Below are positions 18,598-30,699 of a stretch of DNA of 64,000 nt, one piece after another (position 1 is the stretch's first letter; every line of letters begins with the position of its first letter). The stretch lies in contig NC_073746.1 of NCBI RefSeq assembly GCF_029784135.1, forward strand, positions 8,837,380 to 8,901,379. The letters run 5' to 3'. Both the position numbers and the translations under genes were made by a program. The notes below the pieces were generated by a model. It did not search any database. It was not told the origin of the DNA and saw nothing but the letters and a program-made list of their open reading frames with translations. This stretch comes from Toxorhynchites rutilus septentrionalis (taxonomy: Eukaryota > Arthropoda > Insecta > Diptera > Culicidae).

Positions 18598-19131
18598 AGG
18601 TGCAATATTATCACACATTTACTCAACAGCATCATTAGCTATGTGGATAGCAAGGTCGTGTAAAACAGCCTTGCATTCCAGCCGGCCTTGGTTCGTTTGG
18701 ACTTTTTTTTGGGTGTAATTAAAAAATAAAAAAGAAAGAGATGTCTGCTTCCATACATACAAACATTTTAACCCTTTGCGGTCGTTTGTCTGCTCTCAGC
18801 CACCACAGCAAGGAATTATACTAAATACTTTATTCAACGATGTAATAGTTTACATTTTTTCTAAACGAATTTTAATGTCTAGTGAACTTTTTCACGAATG
18901 TATACGGAGTTTCTATGACTAATAAGTAACGGTGCACGGTATAAACAAAATATTATTAGTGTGGTAGAACAAAAGGTTCTTTTCAAGGGAAAATAATTCC
19001 GACCGCAAAGGGTTAAAGCGTTGGGGGACAGAAGATTTTACCAGCCCGTTCGACGCTTCAAGACACGAAAAGCCATGGTTTCGGCCGAATATGAAATGCT
19101 TTCTGGGAACGCTAGTTTGGGTGTAGTATCG
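18598..19131 (+). repeat. CACCCAAA-type MITE, truncated, interrupted by a TTAA MITE
   Basis: It shares CAGGTGCAATATTATCAC, CATTCCAGCCGGCCTTGGTT, AAAGAGATGTCTGC and AACGCTAGTTTGGGTGTA in order with the element at 51937-52527. The right terminus is preserved, while the left terminal repeat is missing. A separate MITE lies inside at 18772-19012. Confidence 0.7.
18772..19012. mobile_element. MITE with TTAA target duplication (piggyBac-like)
   Basis: 241 bp with perfect terminal inverted repeats CCCTTTGCGGTC, flanked by TTAA at 18768-18771 and 19013-19016. There is no coding capacity. The TTAA duplication and CCC-starting ends suggest mobilisation by a piggyBac-type transposase (inference). Confidence 0.82.
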
Positions 19132-22100
19132 CGATGACATCCATCCATCCGTCCAGATATTAAACGAATCAAGCATAACAGAGTGTTAAAACGTGTGAAA
19201 TCCAAAATTGTTTTACAGCAAGTGGATGGTAAAAGTAAATACATTCATGTCTCAATAGACACTGTACGATTCTTTCAAACTGAATTGGTTTTGAATAGAT
19301 TAGTAATATGTGTTACTTTGAAAGATATTGAGGTTGATCTTATAAAAGTTGGAAAGAGGGAATATGGTCAGGAATAAAAATGTTGTAATACTTTCTGAGT
19401 TTACCGTATTAATCGCTTTATACGTCAATATAAATAAGTACTGGGTGAATTTTTAATTCTAATGTTAATTAACTTAAATGTATGGAAATATAGTTATGTT
19501 CGGTGTAAAAATTCCTCTCCAATCCTTTTTGACCAACAGATATTGGTTCAAGTTTCTCGTTCGAGAATGCTCTTATTCTGAATTATTAACCACATTTACG
19601 GTTCAAGTTTGTGTGAAAAATCAAGACTAGCGGGGATGTTGAGGTGAAAACTCTTCATGTTCCAATAATGGTCACCATTATCTGCCCCAGTGAAACATCC
19701 GCTGCGATAATCGTCTGCCAAGTGCAACTTACTCACAAAGTTCTGCGGACGGTGGAAAACTCGGCGAGATAAATTTTCCATCCTTCCTTCTGTGCCTGAG
19801 AAAACATGCCCCCGGTGCCTACGACACGCAGCCAGTATCGAGAGCTACTTTCCCCTCCAATTTACCCTTAAGCCGAATAGATGGCATCGTTTGTTGTGTC
19901 CTCTATATATTTTTTTTCCTATTCCAGCTCCACGCTGCGCTACTTATCTTGCTTTTCTTTCTCTTATTTTAAGTTCGGTTATCATCATTATTTCCCATAC
20001 ATTTTCCCTCCATGATGCGATTATAATAATCATCTTCTTTTCTCCGAAGTGTTTGTTGAGAGAGAGACAGAAAAAAATGGGGAGAAAAAGTAAAGCTCAT
20101 TTGCTGGTTGACTGGTCGGGTAGCGATATCGCATTCAGTTTCCGTTTATAAATGAGTGTTTTCGAAGAAAGATCAAAAATAAAATGACTGGAAAAGGGGT
20201 AACCATTTTTCAGGATTTCAGCTCGAGTGCTTCCGATATTGGCACGGAGGGGATCCGCCATCTGCTCCAGTGTTCCGTCAATGATCTGAGAATCATAGTT
20301 TCAAGAATTTTCTACAAAACGTTGGTTGAAATCGGAACCATTAATTCAGCTGGCTGATTCTAAATTATGTTTGGCGGCGCTCTAGATAGCTAGATCATTA
20401 AATAATGCTGTATCCATAGAAATCATCTAAGCTCTCTGTGAGTTTTAAAAGTTGTATGATCCTTTTCGGAAAGCAATCCATTACCCTTCAGTTACCCGAT
20501 AACACTTTGTGTGTTATTGTGTGTACCTTCACTCAATCCACCCTCTTTCGGTCCTTCCTTGTCGACATTTCGAGAAGAAAGGATCTGACGAACAAAAAAA
20601 AAAATGACAGTAATCCTTTTATAAAACGCAACAAAAACGAAGCACATTCAGATAAAAGCAAAATCCGTCAAGGAAAACATCTAAGAAATAAGCAATCTTT
20701 CCTCGCCACTCGCCCTGCAACGAACGCGTTCCCGGAATAGAAGGTAGGTATTTGTGAACGCAAATTAAGCTTTTTGAGAAAAATAACCGGTTACCTTGAA
20801 AGTGTTTTTCACCAGGATACGATTGATTCGAGGGTTGCAAGTTCGAGTGCTGCACTTGTTGAAAAAGCTGGAGGGTGAATTTTAGAAGGATACATCCGTG
20901 AAAACCATCGCATGAGAGAAACGAAACCAGAATAAAGATTTATGTTATGAAGATGAACGAGGTTAGAGAAAGACGTATTCCTGCTCTTTGCACGTATTTG
21001 GTAGCATTTGTTATCTTGATTAATGCTAGGGTTTAATGGCGGCGGAATGGCTTCTTAAAAGCAGTTCCAGAAACCTTTAGTGCAGCTGTTCCTTTTTCCT
21101 CTAACCGAAAATTGGCACAAACTGCGCTTCGACGAAATTTACATTGTAAAGCTGAAAATATTTTCTCGGTCGAATGAAACCGCACTCAACCGATGCACGC
21201 CCACATAATAAATATTCTCCAGCATCCGAGCGAGCGGTCGAAAATGGCGTCTTTCGCCCCCTTCAACTACTAACGCTGCGAATGATTTAAATTCGAAAAC
21301 CCCGAGGGTTTCCAGCTGTTGCCAACTCGCCGTACATTTGCGCGCGCTCTACTTCCTAGAATTCAGCCATTCGCTATTTTGAAACAAAAGCGCAAGAAAA
21401 AAAGGTGTCGTAGGAGATGTCTCCCCTCCTGCCGAGTCCTTTTCTGCAGTTAGTGCTTTTTTCTGCCTGCCTGCTGTCTGAATACGGGGAGCCTTTTATT
21501 TTCGCTAGAAAGCTCAACTAACAGTTGGCCGGAAGAAGTTCGTCCAGCATACCGAAGGTCTCACAGCTTGTTTCCTCTTGTGGGAGTGGTGGATGGCAAA
21601 AGGGAGTGTGTACGACGTGGATCAACTTATTTTGAATAAGTAATTTCGGCTGCTATCTTTGTACTATAAATTATATAGCTTTATATGAATATTTCAAGTG
21701 ACATATAACAAACTGTTATTTAAACTTTTTTTTGTGTATTCCCGAAGAATAAATTTGTTAGTTATATTAGAAAACTTTAAGTTTATTCTACTGCCCAAAA
21801 ATATACCGGAATCGTTCTCTACTCATGGCACTATTGGCACCGTATCCCAGCTGTTCGTGTGAAACTCTGTAAACTCCTCATCAATAAATTAAGATATATG
21901 CTGTTCGGAATAGAGCTCGAGCTTGAACTTGAGCTAGGGTAAACTGTACACTTCGAAGTTGCTCTCCATGATTGGCCTGAATCAGCGAACAAACTGAAGG
22001 AGAAGGGAAGGAATGTTAGTGTGATATTCGCCGCCAGAAGTTTCGCCTCTATAGCGAAATTCCAAAAATCTTATGTGGTAAGGAACATCTGTTAAATAAA

Positions 22101-22613
22101 TTGAACAAATTGAACCGGCTTTATTTGACGTGTGCACTTTTCATCGAAATCCAAAAAAAGTCTCAAAAGATAACCCAAAGAGCTCCTGTAGAACCAAAGC
22201 GACCGGCGATAAATTCGGTTATTCATTGCGCGTATTCTTCATCGAATTGTTATTCCGTCAGTGAAGAGCCATATTTGGAAAACCTGATAAGGTAACCGAT
22301 ATTCAATACATTCCGTCAATCATCGAGCTTAAAGATATAGTCGCGACGGCGGAGAGTTATCTTTGAAAAATCTAAGACGATAACCGCAAGAACTCCCTTA
22401 AAACCATTTGGATTCCATTAATTATCGAGCTTTTTTTTTGTCGAACTCTAATCGTGACGGCGGGAAGGAACTGATGAGTTAAAAAACTAAACCATTGAAG
22501 TATTTAATTAATTAAGAATTTAAGATTTTAAGAATCGATGAAATCCCCTTTCGCCATTTATTCACTCTGTTCACATCACATTACTTATTCACTCTCTTTT
22601 ATCCTTGGATATA
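19132..22613. other. no gene recognised
   Basis: About 3.5 kb, less repetitive than its surroundings, with GC-richer patches at 19,780-19,960 and 21,160-21,620. Frames are short and unconserved in appearance, and no TIRs, LTRs or RNA genes are seen. It could be intronic or intergenic host DNA. Confidence 0.6.
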
Positions 22614-22615
22614 TA

Positions 22616-22669
22616 CAGGGTCTTTCAGATTAAACGCTCACGCAAAAAAAATTTAAATGAAAGACCCTG
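22616..22669. mobile_element. 54-bp micro-element made of two terminal repeats
   Basis: It starts CAGGGTCTTTCA and ends TGAAAGACCCTG, with TA on both sides (22614-22615 and 22670-22671). The left half (CAGATTAAACGCTCACGC) matches the terminal repeat of the DD41D-type remnant ending at 44006. It appears to be an extreme internal deletion derivative. Confidence 0.78.
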
Positions 22670-22671
22670 TA

Positions 22672-23240
22672 CTTTGAGTATTGTCCAATGTCCAAATTTA
22701 AAAATCCAGTTTGAAGGATTACTAAAAATCATGCTTCGACTGCTCTCCACCTGTTTCTTTATGTACTGGAGATCCAGCTGCTTCCAGGCACTCTCCAGGG
22801 TTTCAAAATAGTTATTACCAATAAATACTAGTTTTGTCACCCATGACATCGAGAATCGCCTACAAATTCTCGATGGGATTGATGTCCAGGCTTTGTGGAC
22901 GCAATTCTAGTGGTTTCATCCGACAAGACCGGAAGAAAGACTTGGTCTATTTGGCAGTATGCTTCGGGTCGTTGTCCTACTGAAATACGAACTTCTCTTT
23001 GAGGCTCTTCTGGATTAACGAAACCCCCAGAGTTCCCGTATGTTGTTGGTATAGCAATATGCCGTCATTATCTCGTCGATTTTCAAGAGACCTCCGATTC
23101 CACCCCACGAATAACACCACTAGACCATCACATTACCACAATGCTTCACCTGGAATTCCTCATTAGTTCTGCGACATATACAAATGTTGCCAACATATAC
23201 CTTAGCAAACTTAAGCCGTTTTGTTTTTTTTTTGCTTTGC
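22672..23240 (-). pseudogene. decayed Tc1-type transposase
   Basis: The minus strand contains DNDPKHTAK followed by LDINPIENL, the second aspartate and glutamate blocks of Tc1-type (DDE) transposases. Stops are scattered through it, and the N-terminal DNA-binding region is not recognisable. No terminal repeats were identified. Confidence 0.7.
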
Positions 23241-25065
23241 TGATAAATGGGTGCTTCTGAGCAACCTGCGCTTCGAAATCACTGCATTCATTTTTTTTTT
23301 AAATGAGTCAAAAGCGATAGCGTGTATAAATGCTCTAGGTCGAGGCCGTTTGTTTCAAAACATTTATTAAAATTGAAAACATAAACAATCGAGGGGCTTC
23401 CGATGGGAAACATCGATTTTCGAAGCGCGTATTTTTTATCATTGTTTTTTTGACGTAGGACTACGCCTTTCATTTCTGTATCGGGGTGTAAGTTCAATGT
23501 TTCGAAAACGAGAGAGTGACGCTGGACTGCAAGGTTTTGAACGTTTACCGACTGAATGGAGTGGTATCATAATCACTTCATCCGAAAGATAAAATGTCAA
23601 CGAATTATATGATTGTTACTTATTGGTCCAAAAAATCGTTTCATTAGCTTAAAAATTGCCTTGAAAGCAAACTATTGAAATCATAACAACCTAGCTCATT
23701 GATGATGATAGGTGATCGCTATGTGTTCCCGAACACGGACGCAAGATCTAGGCACCTGGAGAAACCGTCATAGCAAATACATGCAAGCTGTGATTTGTTT
23801 TGCTCGCTTGCATTAGTGTTTGGGAAACCATAGCGGACACACGCAAGGCGTAAGTACTTTCACTCGCATCAGTTTCCGTTCTGCTTTCGCATGGAACAGT
23901 CATGAAAAATTGTTTGCGTGTGAATGCGTCCGAGCGAAGGAATATTCGCACCCATTTACTCATTCGGCTTGGTGTTCCCGTGATGCAATCCAATAGCATC
24001 AGTTTCTATTCTGCTTTCGCATGAAACAGTCATGAAATATTGCCATATCACGATAAAAACGAAATGGATTCTATGCAAGGTTATATACACTTTATTTCGT
24101 TTTCACCGAGAAATGGTGCCCTCAGTTTCTATTCTGCGTATGGAGTGATCATGAAAAATCTAGCGTTATTCTCACGAAAACAAAAATAAATCATGTATCA
24201 AACATCTTCAGTTGCTTCTACAAGACCACTAAAATTCCATCGGTTCGCTTCGGGTACCCCAACAAGTTCGAAAGAGTTGAATTTTATGTTAATAACAATT
24301 CCATACTTATACTCCTCCATCCACACACTAACAAGAAAAACTTTCAGCAATCTTTCAAAATCTTCATTCAGAATTGATTCAGATCCAATTTCAAATAAAT
24401 GATTGCCGAGTCAACGGTAGTCCTACGTCTACCTTGCGGTTATGTCACAGATATAACCCACTTCTTGTTTTTCTCAATACAAATTTATTTCTTGTTTCTT
24501 GAAGTAAAACAATTTTTTTCTGTATTCCATTAATGAAAAAGAATAAAAAAAAAATTTAGTAAATGAGGGGCTTAAGATGAAAGGGGTGTAATTTCTCTCT
24601 ATCGACTTTCTCTTTTAATCTTAACTTAACTGTAAACACATACCCAGGTTATTTGACAATGTGGACGATAAGTCAGAACCTCAATTATCGGTTTCTATAG
24701 CAAACTATAAAATTGGAACGTTCTTGTGCGTTCTTTCACGAAAGAAAAAGTTGATGAAAAGAAATTGATCAAGTCACTACGCCTTTCACATGACTTTCAC
24801 TTCAATTTTAGATAAATAAATGGAAGGAATTCAGAAAAACTACGAGGTAGACACTTCATTTTGCCCATCAATTTCGAAAATAAAAAAAAAAATCTAAATA
24901 CTGTAGATTCTCATTGTTGTGAACGTTGTTCAAATATACTAGATAAATCAGCCTCGGCAATTCAAAGAAAAATGAATGGAGACTTTGACGGAATGCCTGA
25001 ACGGTCATTGGAAAATAAACTTTTGCCGAATGTCAATAAAACTAATGCTTTATTCATAAAAAAAC
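23241..25065. repeat. unassigned DNA with a short minisatellite at about 23,740-24,160
   Basis: Three spaced copies of a block, TCAGTTTC followed by ATTCTGC or GTTCTGC and then a CATGAAA segment, start near 23869, 23999 and 24122, so the period is about 123-130 bp. A palindromic box TGACGTAGGACTACGC lies at about 23450. No gene is recognised in the rest. Confidence 0.5.
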
Positions 25066-25975
25066 ACTAATACTAATACTAATACTAATACTAATACTAA
25101 TACTAATACTAATACTAATACTAATACTAATACTAATACTAATACTAATACTAATACTAATACTAATACTAATACTAATACTAATACTAATACTAATACT
25201 AATACTTATACTAATACTAATACTAATACTAATACTAATACTAATACTAATACTAATACTAATACTAATACTAATACTAATACTAATACTAATACTAATA
25301 CTAATACTAATACTAATACTATTACTAATACTAATACTAATACTAATACTAATACTAATACTAATACTAATACTAATACTAATACTAATACTAATACTAA
25401 TACTTATACTAATACTAATACTAATACTAATACTAATACTAATACTAATACTAATACTAATACTAATACTAATACTAATACTAATACTAATACTAATACT
25501 AATACTAATACTAATACTAATACTAATACTAATACTAATACTAATACTAATACTAATACTAATACTAATACTAATACTAATACTAATACTAATACTAATA
25601 CTAATACTAATACTAATACTAATACTAATACTAATACTAATACTAATACTAATACTAATACTAATACTAATACTAATACTAATACTAATACTAATACTAA
25701 TACTAATACTAATACTAATACTAATACTAATACTAATACTAATACTAATACTAATACTAATACTAATACTAATACTAATACTAATACTAATACTAATACT
25801 AATACTAATACTAATACTAATACTAATACTAATACTAATACTAATACTAATACTAATACTAATACTAATACTAATACTAATACTAATACTAATACTAATA
25901 CTAATACTAATACTAATACTAATACTAATACTAATACTAATACTAATACTAATACTAATACTAATACTAACACTA
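25066..25975. repeat. hexanucleotide array (ACTAAT)n, about 150 units
   Basis: About 910 bp of almost uninterrupted ACTAAT. The only clear interruptions are near 25205, 25321 and 25404, with a final variant (AACACT) at the right edge. The long Leu-Val frame on the minus strand is an artefact of the repeat. The array ends exactly where the fold-back repeat (AAATCACTAGCTG) begins. Confidence 0.97.
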
Positions 25976-26782
25976 AATCACTAGCTGTATGGCAAATATT
26001 GTAAAGGATATTAAATAAGAAATTTTGGCGGTTTATTTGAACCCTTATGTGGTTTGACGTAGGATCTATAGTGAAAAACGTACTTTTTCGTTTATTTCAC
26101 GCCATCCTCAAAAGATCCGAGATAAAAATTTGAAAAAAATACTGAATGTGCATCTACGGTGTATCAAGAAAAATCATAAAAAAAAAATTCATCAAAAATT
26201 TTAGTACAAAAAAATATTGAAATTTCGAAATTGTTTTTTTTTTTTGAGATTTAGAGATTTAGTACTCTAATTCATATTTTGATGTGTTTCTACGGCTTTT
26301 CTAGATATGTGTGATTTTTTTCAGATTTTTTTCAGTGTTGCGCGGTATCAAAAAATATTATTTTATATTTCCAAAGAGTGGTTAGGTAAGGGAGTAAAAA
26401 GTGCCCCCGAACCAAATCACTAGCTGTATGGCAAATATTGTAAAGGATATTAAAAAAGAAATTTTGGCGGTTTATTTGAACCCCTATGTGGTTTGACGTA
26501 GGATCTATAGTGAAAAACGTACTTTTTCGTTTATTTCACGCCATCCTCAATAGATCCGAGATAAAAATTTGAAAAAAAACTGATTGTACATCTTACCACG
26601 GTGTATCAAGAAAAATTATCAAAAAAAATATTTCATCAAAAATTTTAGTACTAAAAAAAATATTTTTGATACACCGTAGTAAGGGGTTCAAATAAACCAC
26701 CAAAATTTCTTATTTAATATCCTTTACAATATTTACCATACAGCTAGTGATTTGGTTTGGGGGCACTTTTTACTCCCTTACC
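25976..26782. repeat. fold-back/MITE cluster: two direct copies and one inverted arm
   Basis: The block beginning AAATCACTAGCTGTATGGC occurs directly at 25976 and again at 26415, and its inverse ends the region at about 26,680-26,757. The inner unit 26385-26782 is a palindromic element whose arms start GGTAAGGGAGTAAAAAGTGC, with about 100 bp of inverted homology. No coding sequence or clear target duplication is seen. Confidence 0.75.
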
Positions 26783-27831
26783 CGGCTAGGCCCTTTCTTA
26801 TCATTCTGGAAATTTTGCAATGCATGGAAAAGGTGGTAATCGCTTGGTGTTAGCCAGTTTGAAACGTTTCTGGTCAATCGCTAGCTGCAAACGGTCCATT
26901 TGTTGACAGAAGAGATCTCAATTTAATATATTAAACTAAAATAAAAATTTAAAAAAAAAATTACAAAAAAATTAGATTTTTTTTAAAAGAATAAAAAAAA
27001 ATTAAATATAAATTAAGTTGCACGTATTTTACTGTTGCAGTATCGACACCATACACACCAACCGCAATTTCAGCGGCCTGGCTTGCATTTTCGCATTTAT
27101 AAAACCAAAAGAGTAAAATGTACCGAATTTTCTCTTTGCTGATCTCCATTGTTAACATCCTGTAACTCACAACAAACAAAAAACAGCAAAAGATTTTTTT
27201 AGTGTTAATGTCGCCTTTACAACGAGCCTCTAGCTGAAATTGTATGATCAATATTACACGAGATATTGATCACTAAAGCCAGCTATCGAGAAAATAATGG
27301 ATAACTTTTTCCTCAACCTTATATTTGCCTTAGGCATAAAATATGCTGCAGATATTTTCTGTCAATTTGATTAGTTGAAATCAAATTCCATCCATTTCTT
27401 GAAGAGATATTACCCATAGTAATGGTAATATACAGTTCACAATCACAGTTATTTGACTGTCCTAATATGCATTGTTGGCGTAACCACCAACACTCTCAAT
27501 ATTAGGAAAACACGTTTTTTTGTTTTCTAGTTGACTAATCATGACTGTGAAAAATTTATATAAAATGATCTGTCCATTTGATAAATATTAACGGTCAAAT
27601 GAATTTCATGAGCTTTTGTTATTTTAATTCAATTGAAAAACGCATTACGTCAGTTTCATGCGAAAAATGTATCTGTTGAACAATTATTCGCAATCTTGAC
27701 GTAAAACTTGGCTACTATGTTGGTGTTCTAACTTCACTCACCTGATAAGGATAAAAACTCCGAAACTCCGAGATGTTCTCCGAAGTTTGACAGTCCTAGT
27801 AATTGTAATAAGGAACGGATTTGGAAGAAAA
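26783..27831. other. no gene recognised
   Basis: A/T-rich, with only short frames. An imperfect hairpin lies at about 27,460-27,510 (CCTAATATGCATTGTTGG paired with its inverse ending AATATTAGG). Confidence 0.55.
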
Positions 27832-27833
27832 TA

Positions 27834-28747
27834 CAGAGTGGGTCATTTAAAGTGGAAGGATTTGTTTTTGCAATAGCAAAGTAAAGAAGTTGAATTTAAA
27901 TTTTTTTTTAAATTCATTTATTTTGGTCCAAGGAGATTTGTTCTAACTACTTTTTGATTATGATATCTCGTAAATGACCGCCTCTGGCCTTGACCGCAAA
28001 ATGTGCCCTTTTTTCGGCATTTTCCATCACTTTGCCCAATGTTTCGGCCGATATGGCAGCAATTTCTTGTCGGATATTGTCTTTCAGCGCAGCCAGGGTC
28101 CTTGGTTTACCAGTGTATACCTTGGATTTTAAATATCCCCATAAAAAAAGTCAGGAGGCGTCAAATCAGGTGATCTCGGTGGCCAGTCATAATCGCCGTT
28201 TTTCGATATTAATCTTCCGGGGAACATTTCGCGCAATAATTTGGTCGTGGCAGCCGCTGTATGGCATGTAGCGCCGTCCTGTTGGGACCAGTAATTGTCC
28301 AATTCATTTTCACGAACAAATGGCAATAAAAAATCGGTTATCATTGTCCGATAACGCTCCCCATTCACGGTTACCGTTGCTTCATTTTCGTTTTCGAACG
28401 GCATCAATATTCTCGTCGAAACGTCTTGGTCGTGGTCTGGACAGATGACTGGCATTACCAACACTACCAGACGATATAAATTTGGCATATAATCGACGTA
28501 TAGTGTTGTCTCCAGGCGATGTTTTAACTTTATTTTTATTTTTCCACGCACGTTTAGTTAACACAATTGAGAAGTTATTTTGAATGTACAGCTGAACAAT
28601 TTCAGCGCGTTGTTTAGGTGTGTATTGTTCCATGGTTAAAATTGTACTGAAATGACGCTTCCAACGCGGTATGACATTTGTTAATCTGACATCTCTGTCA
28701 AAAGTTATGGGGTTGCCAGATGCTTCCACTGTAAATGGCCCACCCTG
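27834..28747 (-). mobile_element. DD41D-type Tc1/mariner element, type i, internally deleted
   Basis: Imperfect terminal repeats (left CAGAGTGGGTCATTTAAAG, right end as its inverse CAGGGTGGGCCATTTACAG) are flanked by TA at 27832-27833 and 28748-28749. Its 914 bp is shorter than the type ii element (1234 bp), consistent with a missing middle. Confidence 0.87.
28129..28729 (-). pseudogene. DD41D transposase, type i, missing middle
   Basis: The N-terminal DNA-binding segment (EQYTPKQRAEIVQLYIQNNF, then NTIRRLYAKFISSGSV) runs into a junction near 28430. After it, in another frame, come TVNGERYRTMITDFLLPFV, QQDGATCHTA and WPPRSPDLTPPDFF. The gap between the last two aspartates is 41 residues. The region with the first aspartate is deleted, so it is catalytically dead. 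The DD41D label (rosa-like) follows from spacing. Confidence 0.83.
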
Positions 28748-28749
28748 TA

Positions 28750-29640
28750 TATGTCATGTGCGGAGGAGATGCGCTGGATTTGATGCATTCGAAATACTAG
28801 TTCCGAAGCCGAAACTAAGAGTGATATGAATTTGCAAACCGCGTGTCAACCTGTCGATTCGGTTCGATGCTCGATGTCTGGTATGTCTTGTTCTGGTTCG
28901 AAGTGACCTGGTTATTCTAACCGGTAGCGGAACAGCGTCAAGGAAAGAGGGTCTCCAAAGAAATTTGGTACGAGAAACTTGGACGTGGGCGAAGATCCGA
29001 AATATATTCTACTGTCTTACTTTTCAATTCTTCAGCAATCGAAGTTCATTGAGGTACTCTGGAGTATTTGGAGGTGGAACATACTTATATGACAGCTGAT
29101 TAATACTACGCGTCAGTAGAACGAATTATGAACTATCTTCGTCGTGGAGAGGTTCACAGCTTTTACGACTTTGATGTGTGTGTTTAAAACTCCGGGGCAT
29201 CATCAAACCACAGGTTTGTGTGTCAGATTTCTTCGAGTGATCAGTTCAATTCAAACAATCTGTTATGAAGAATCTTAAAAATATGTCAAAGATGCCTAGT
29301 ATAAAACAAGTCATCTTCTGAAAAAGCTCTCTTGTAACGAATTATTCTTATGACTACATCAAGGTTATGAAAACACTTGAATTGTTTACGAAGAATCAGC
29401 TGGAGGAAGCTTCAAAACCTTTATTAAATGTACTGAAAAAAATCAACAATAAACAGAGCCATATGACATTCAAAAATCACGGAAAGATTTGATTATTAAG
29501 AACATTTTGCCTTTTTGTCAGAGGAGATACGCAGCTATTGGATTAATATCTACCGAAAAATGAAAAAGATCGTAAAGGCCTTTTGAACAGTTATATTAAA
29601 ACTATTAGTAATGTCAAGCTGATGTTGAAATATATACATT
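28750..29640 (+). other. unassigned, possibly decayed Tc1 N-terminal region
   Basis: No intact frame. Because a Tc1 transposase C-terminus follows beyond the palindrome on the same strand (30,770-31,060), part of this stretch may be its upstream half, but no motif confirms it. Confidence 0.3.
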
Positions 29641-30690
29641 AGGGTGCCAATGAGTGTATGGGAAAAAATCGACCCTAAAATTTCAAAAAGTTACCCTATA
29701 CAAAATGTTCACCACCTCGAAAAAACACCCTATGCCAAATTCCAGCTCTATCGGACTTAAGGGAGAGTGGCGCAAAGCGGTCAGAGTTTTTTGAAAATCG
29801 AAAAATCACCCAAGGGGGAGTAAAGGAAATCGGGGTTTTCGAAAAAAAAGTTTTGATTCCAAATGTATTAAAATTGCCCGAAACGTCATGTGTCATCTCG
29901 AAAATGTTTTTTTCTTTTTCAAAAATCGTCACTCTGGGACTTTTTTTTCGTTTTTTTTTTCGGAGTACGGGACGAAACGTATGGTTTTAAGTGCCAATAA
30001 AATTAATTATCTCGATTTTTCATTCGAAACTTGTTGCGAAATGTTGATTTGCACGATAATATAACCTATGCAAAATGTTAGCTCATTCCAATTTCATTTA
30101 TAAGTGTTGCAGACGTTTAAATTTGAGTTTTTTAAAACCGAAAAATCTCCGGAAAACGGAGATTCCAATTTTTTTTTGATGCCAAATGTCTTAAAATTGC
30201 ATGGCACATCGAGATTTACAGTTATCTAAAAAACATTTTTTGGGTAAAAATCGACTTTACAGACGGAAAAACGACCAAGCGCAAAAAAAATTTTTTTTTA
30301 TAGAGATAACAGTGAATCTCGACGAGTAATGCAATTTTAAGACATTTGGCACTAATATTTTTTTTTAAATAACGATTTTTGGTGATCTTTCGTTTATAAA
30401 TGAAGTTCGAATGAGCTAATATTTTGCAAAGGGTATATTATCGTGCAAATTAACATTTCGCAGCAACAAGTTCCGAATGAAAAATTGAGATAACTATTTT
30501 CATTGGTACCCAAAACCTTACGTTTCGTTTCGTATTCCGAAAAAAATCGATCCCAGAGTGTCGATTTTTGACAAAAATTTTTTTTCGAGATGACACTAGA
30601 TCTCGACGTTTCATGCAATTTTGAGACATTTCATTATTTTTTTTTTTTTCGAAAACACTGATTTCCTTTACTCCTCCCTTGGGTGATTTT
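29641..30690. repeat. about 1-kb imperfect palindrome (fold-back element)
   Basis: The left arm (about 29,780-30,190) is repeated in inverse orientation at about 30,270-30,690. For example, CACCCAAGGGGGAGTAAAGG at about 29,808 pairs with CTTTACTCCTCCCTTGGGTG at about 30,668, and the CGATAATATAACC block at about 30,053 pairs with its inverse at about 30,428. The centre is near 30,235. No terminal duplication was established. It splits Tc1-like sequence. Confidence 0.72.
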
Positions 30691-30699
30691 CCGACACGA

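Noticed and set aside
25404..25973. 189-codon Leu-Val frame on the minus strand
   Set aside because: It is simply the translation of the ACTAAT hexanucleotide array and has no protein character.
25066..25975. Telomere-like array (TTAGTA units on the other strand)
   Set aside because: The unit is not the insect TTAGG repeat, Diptera lack that telomere type, and the array is internal beside a fold-back element. Microsatellite expansion explains it.
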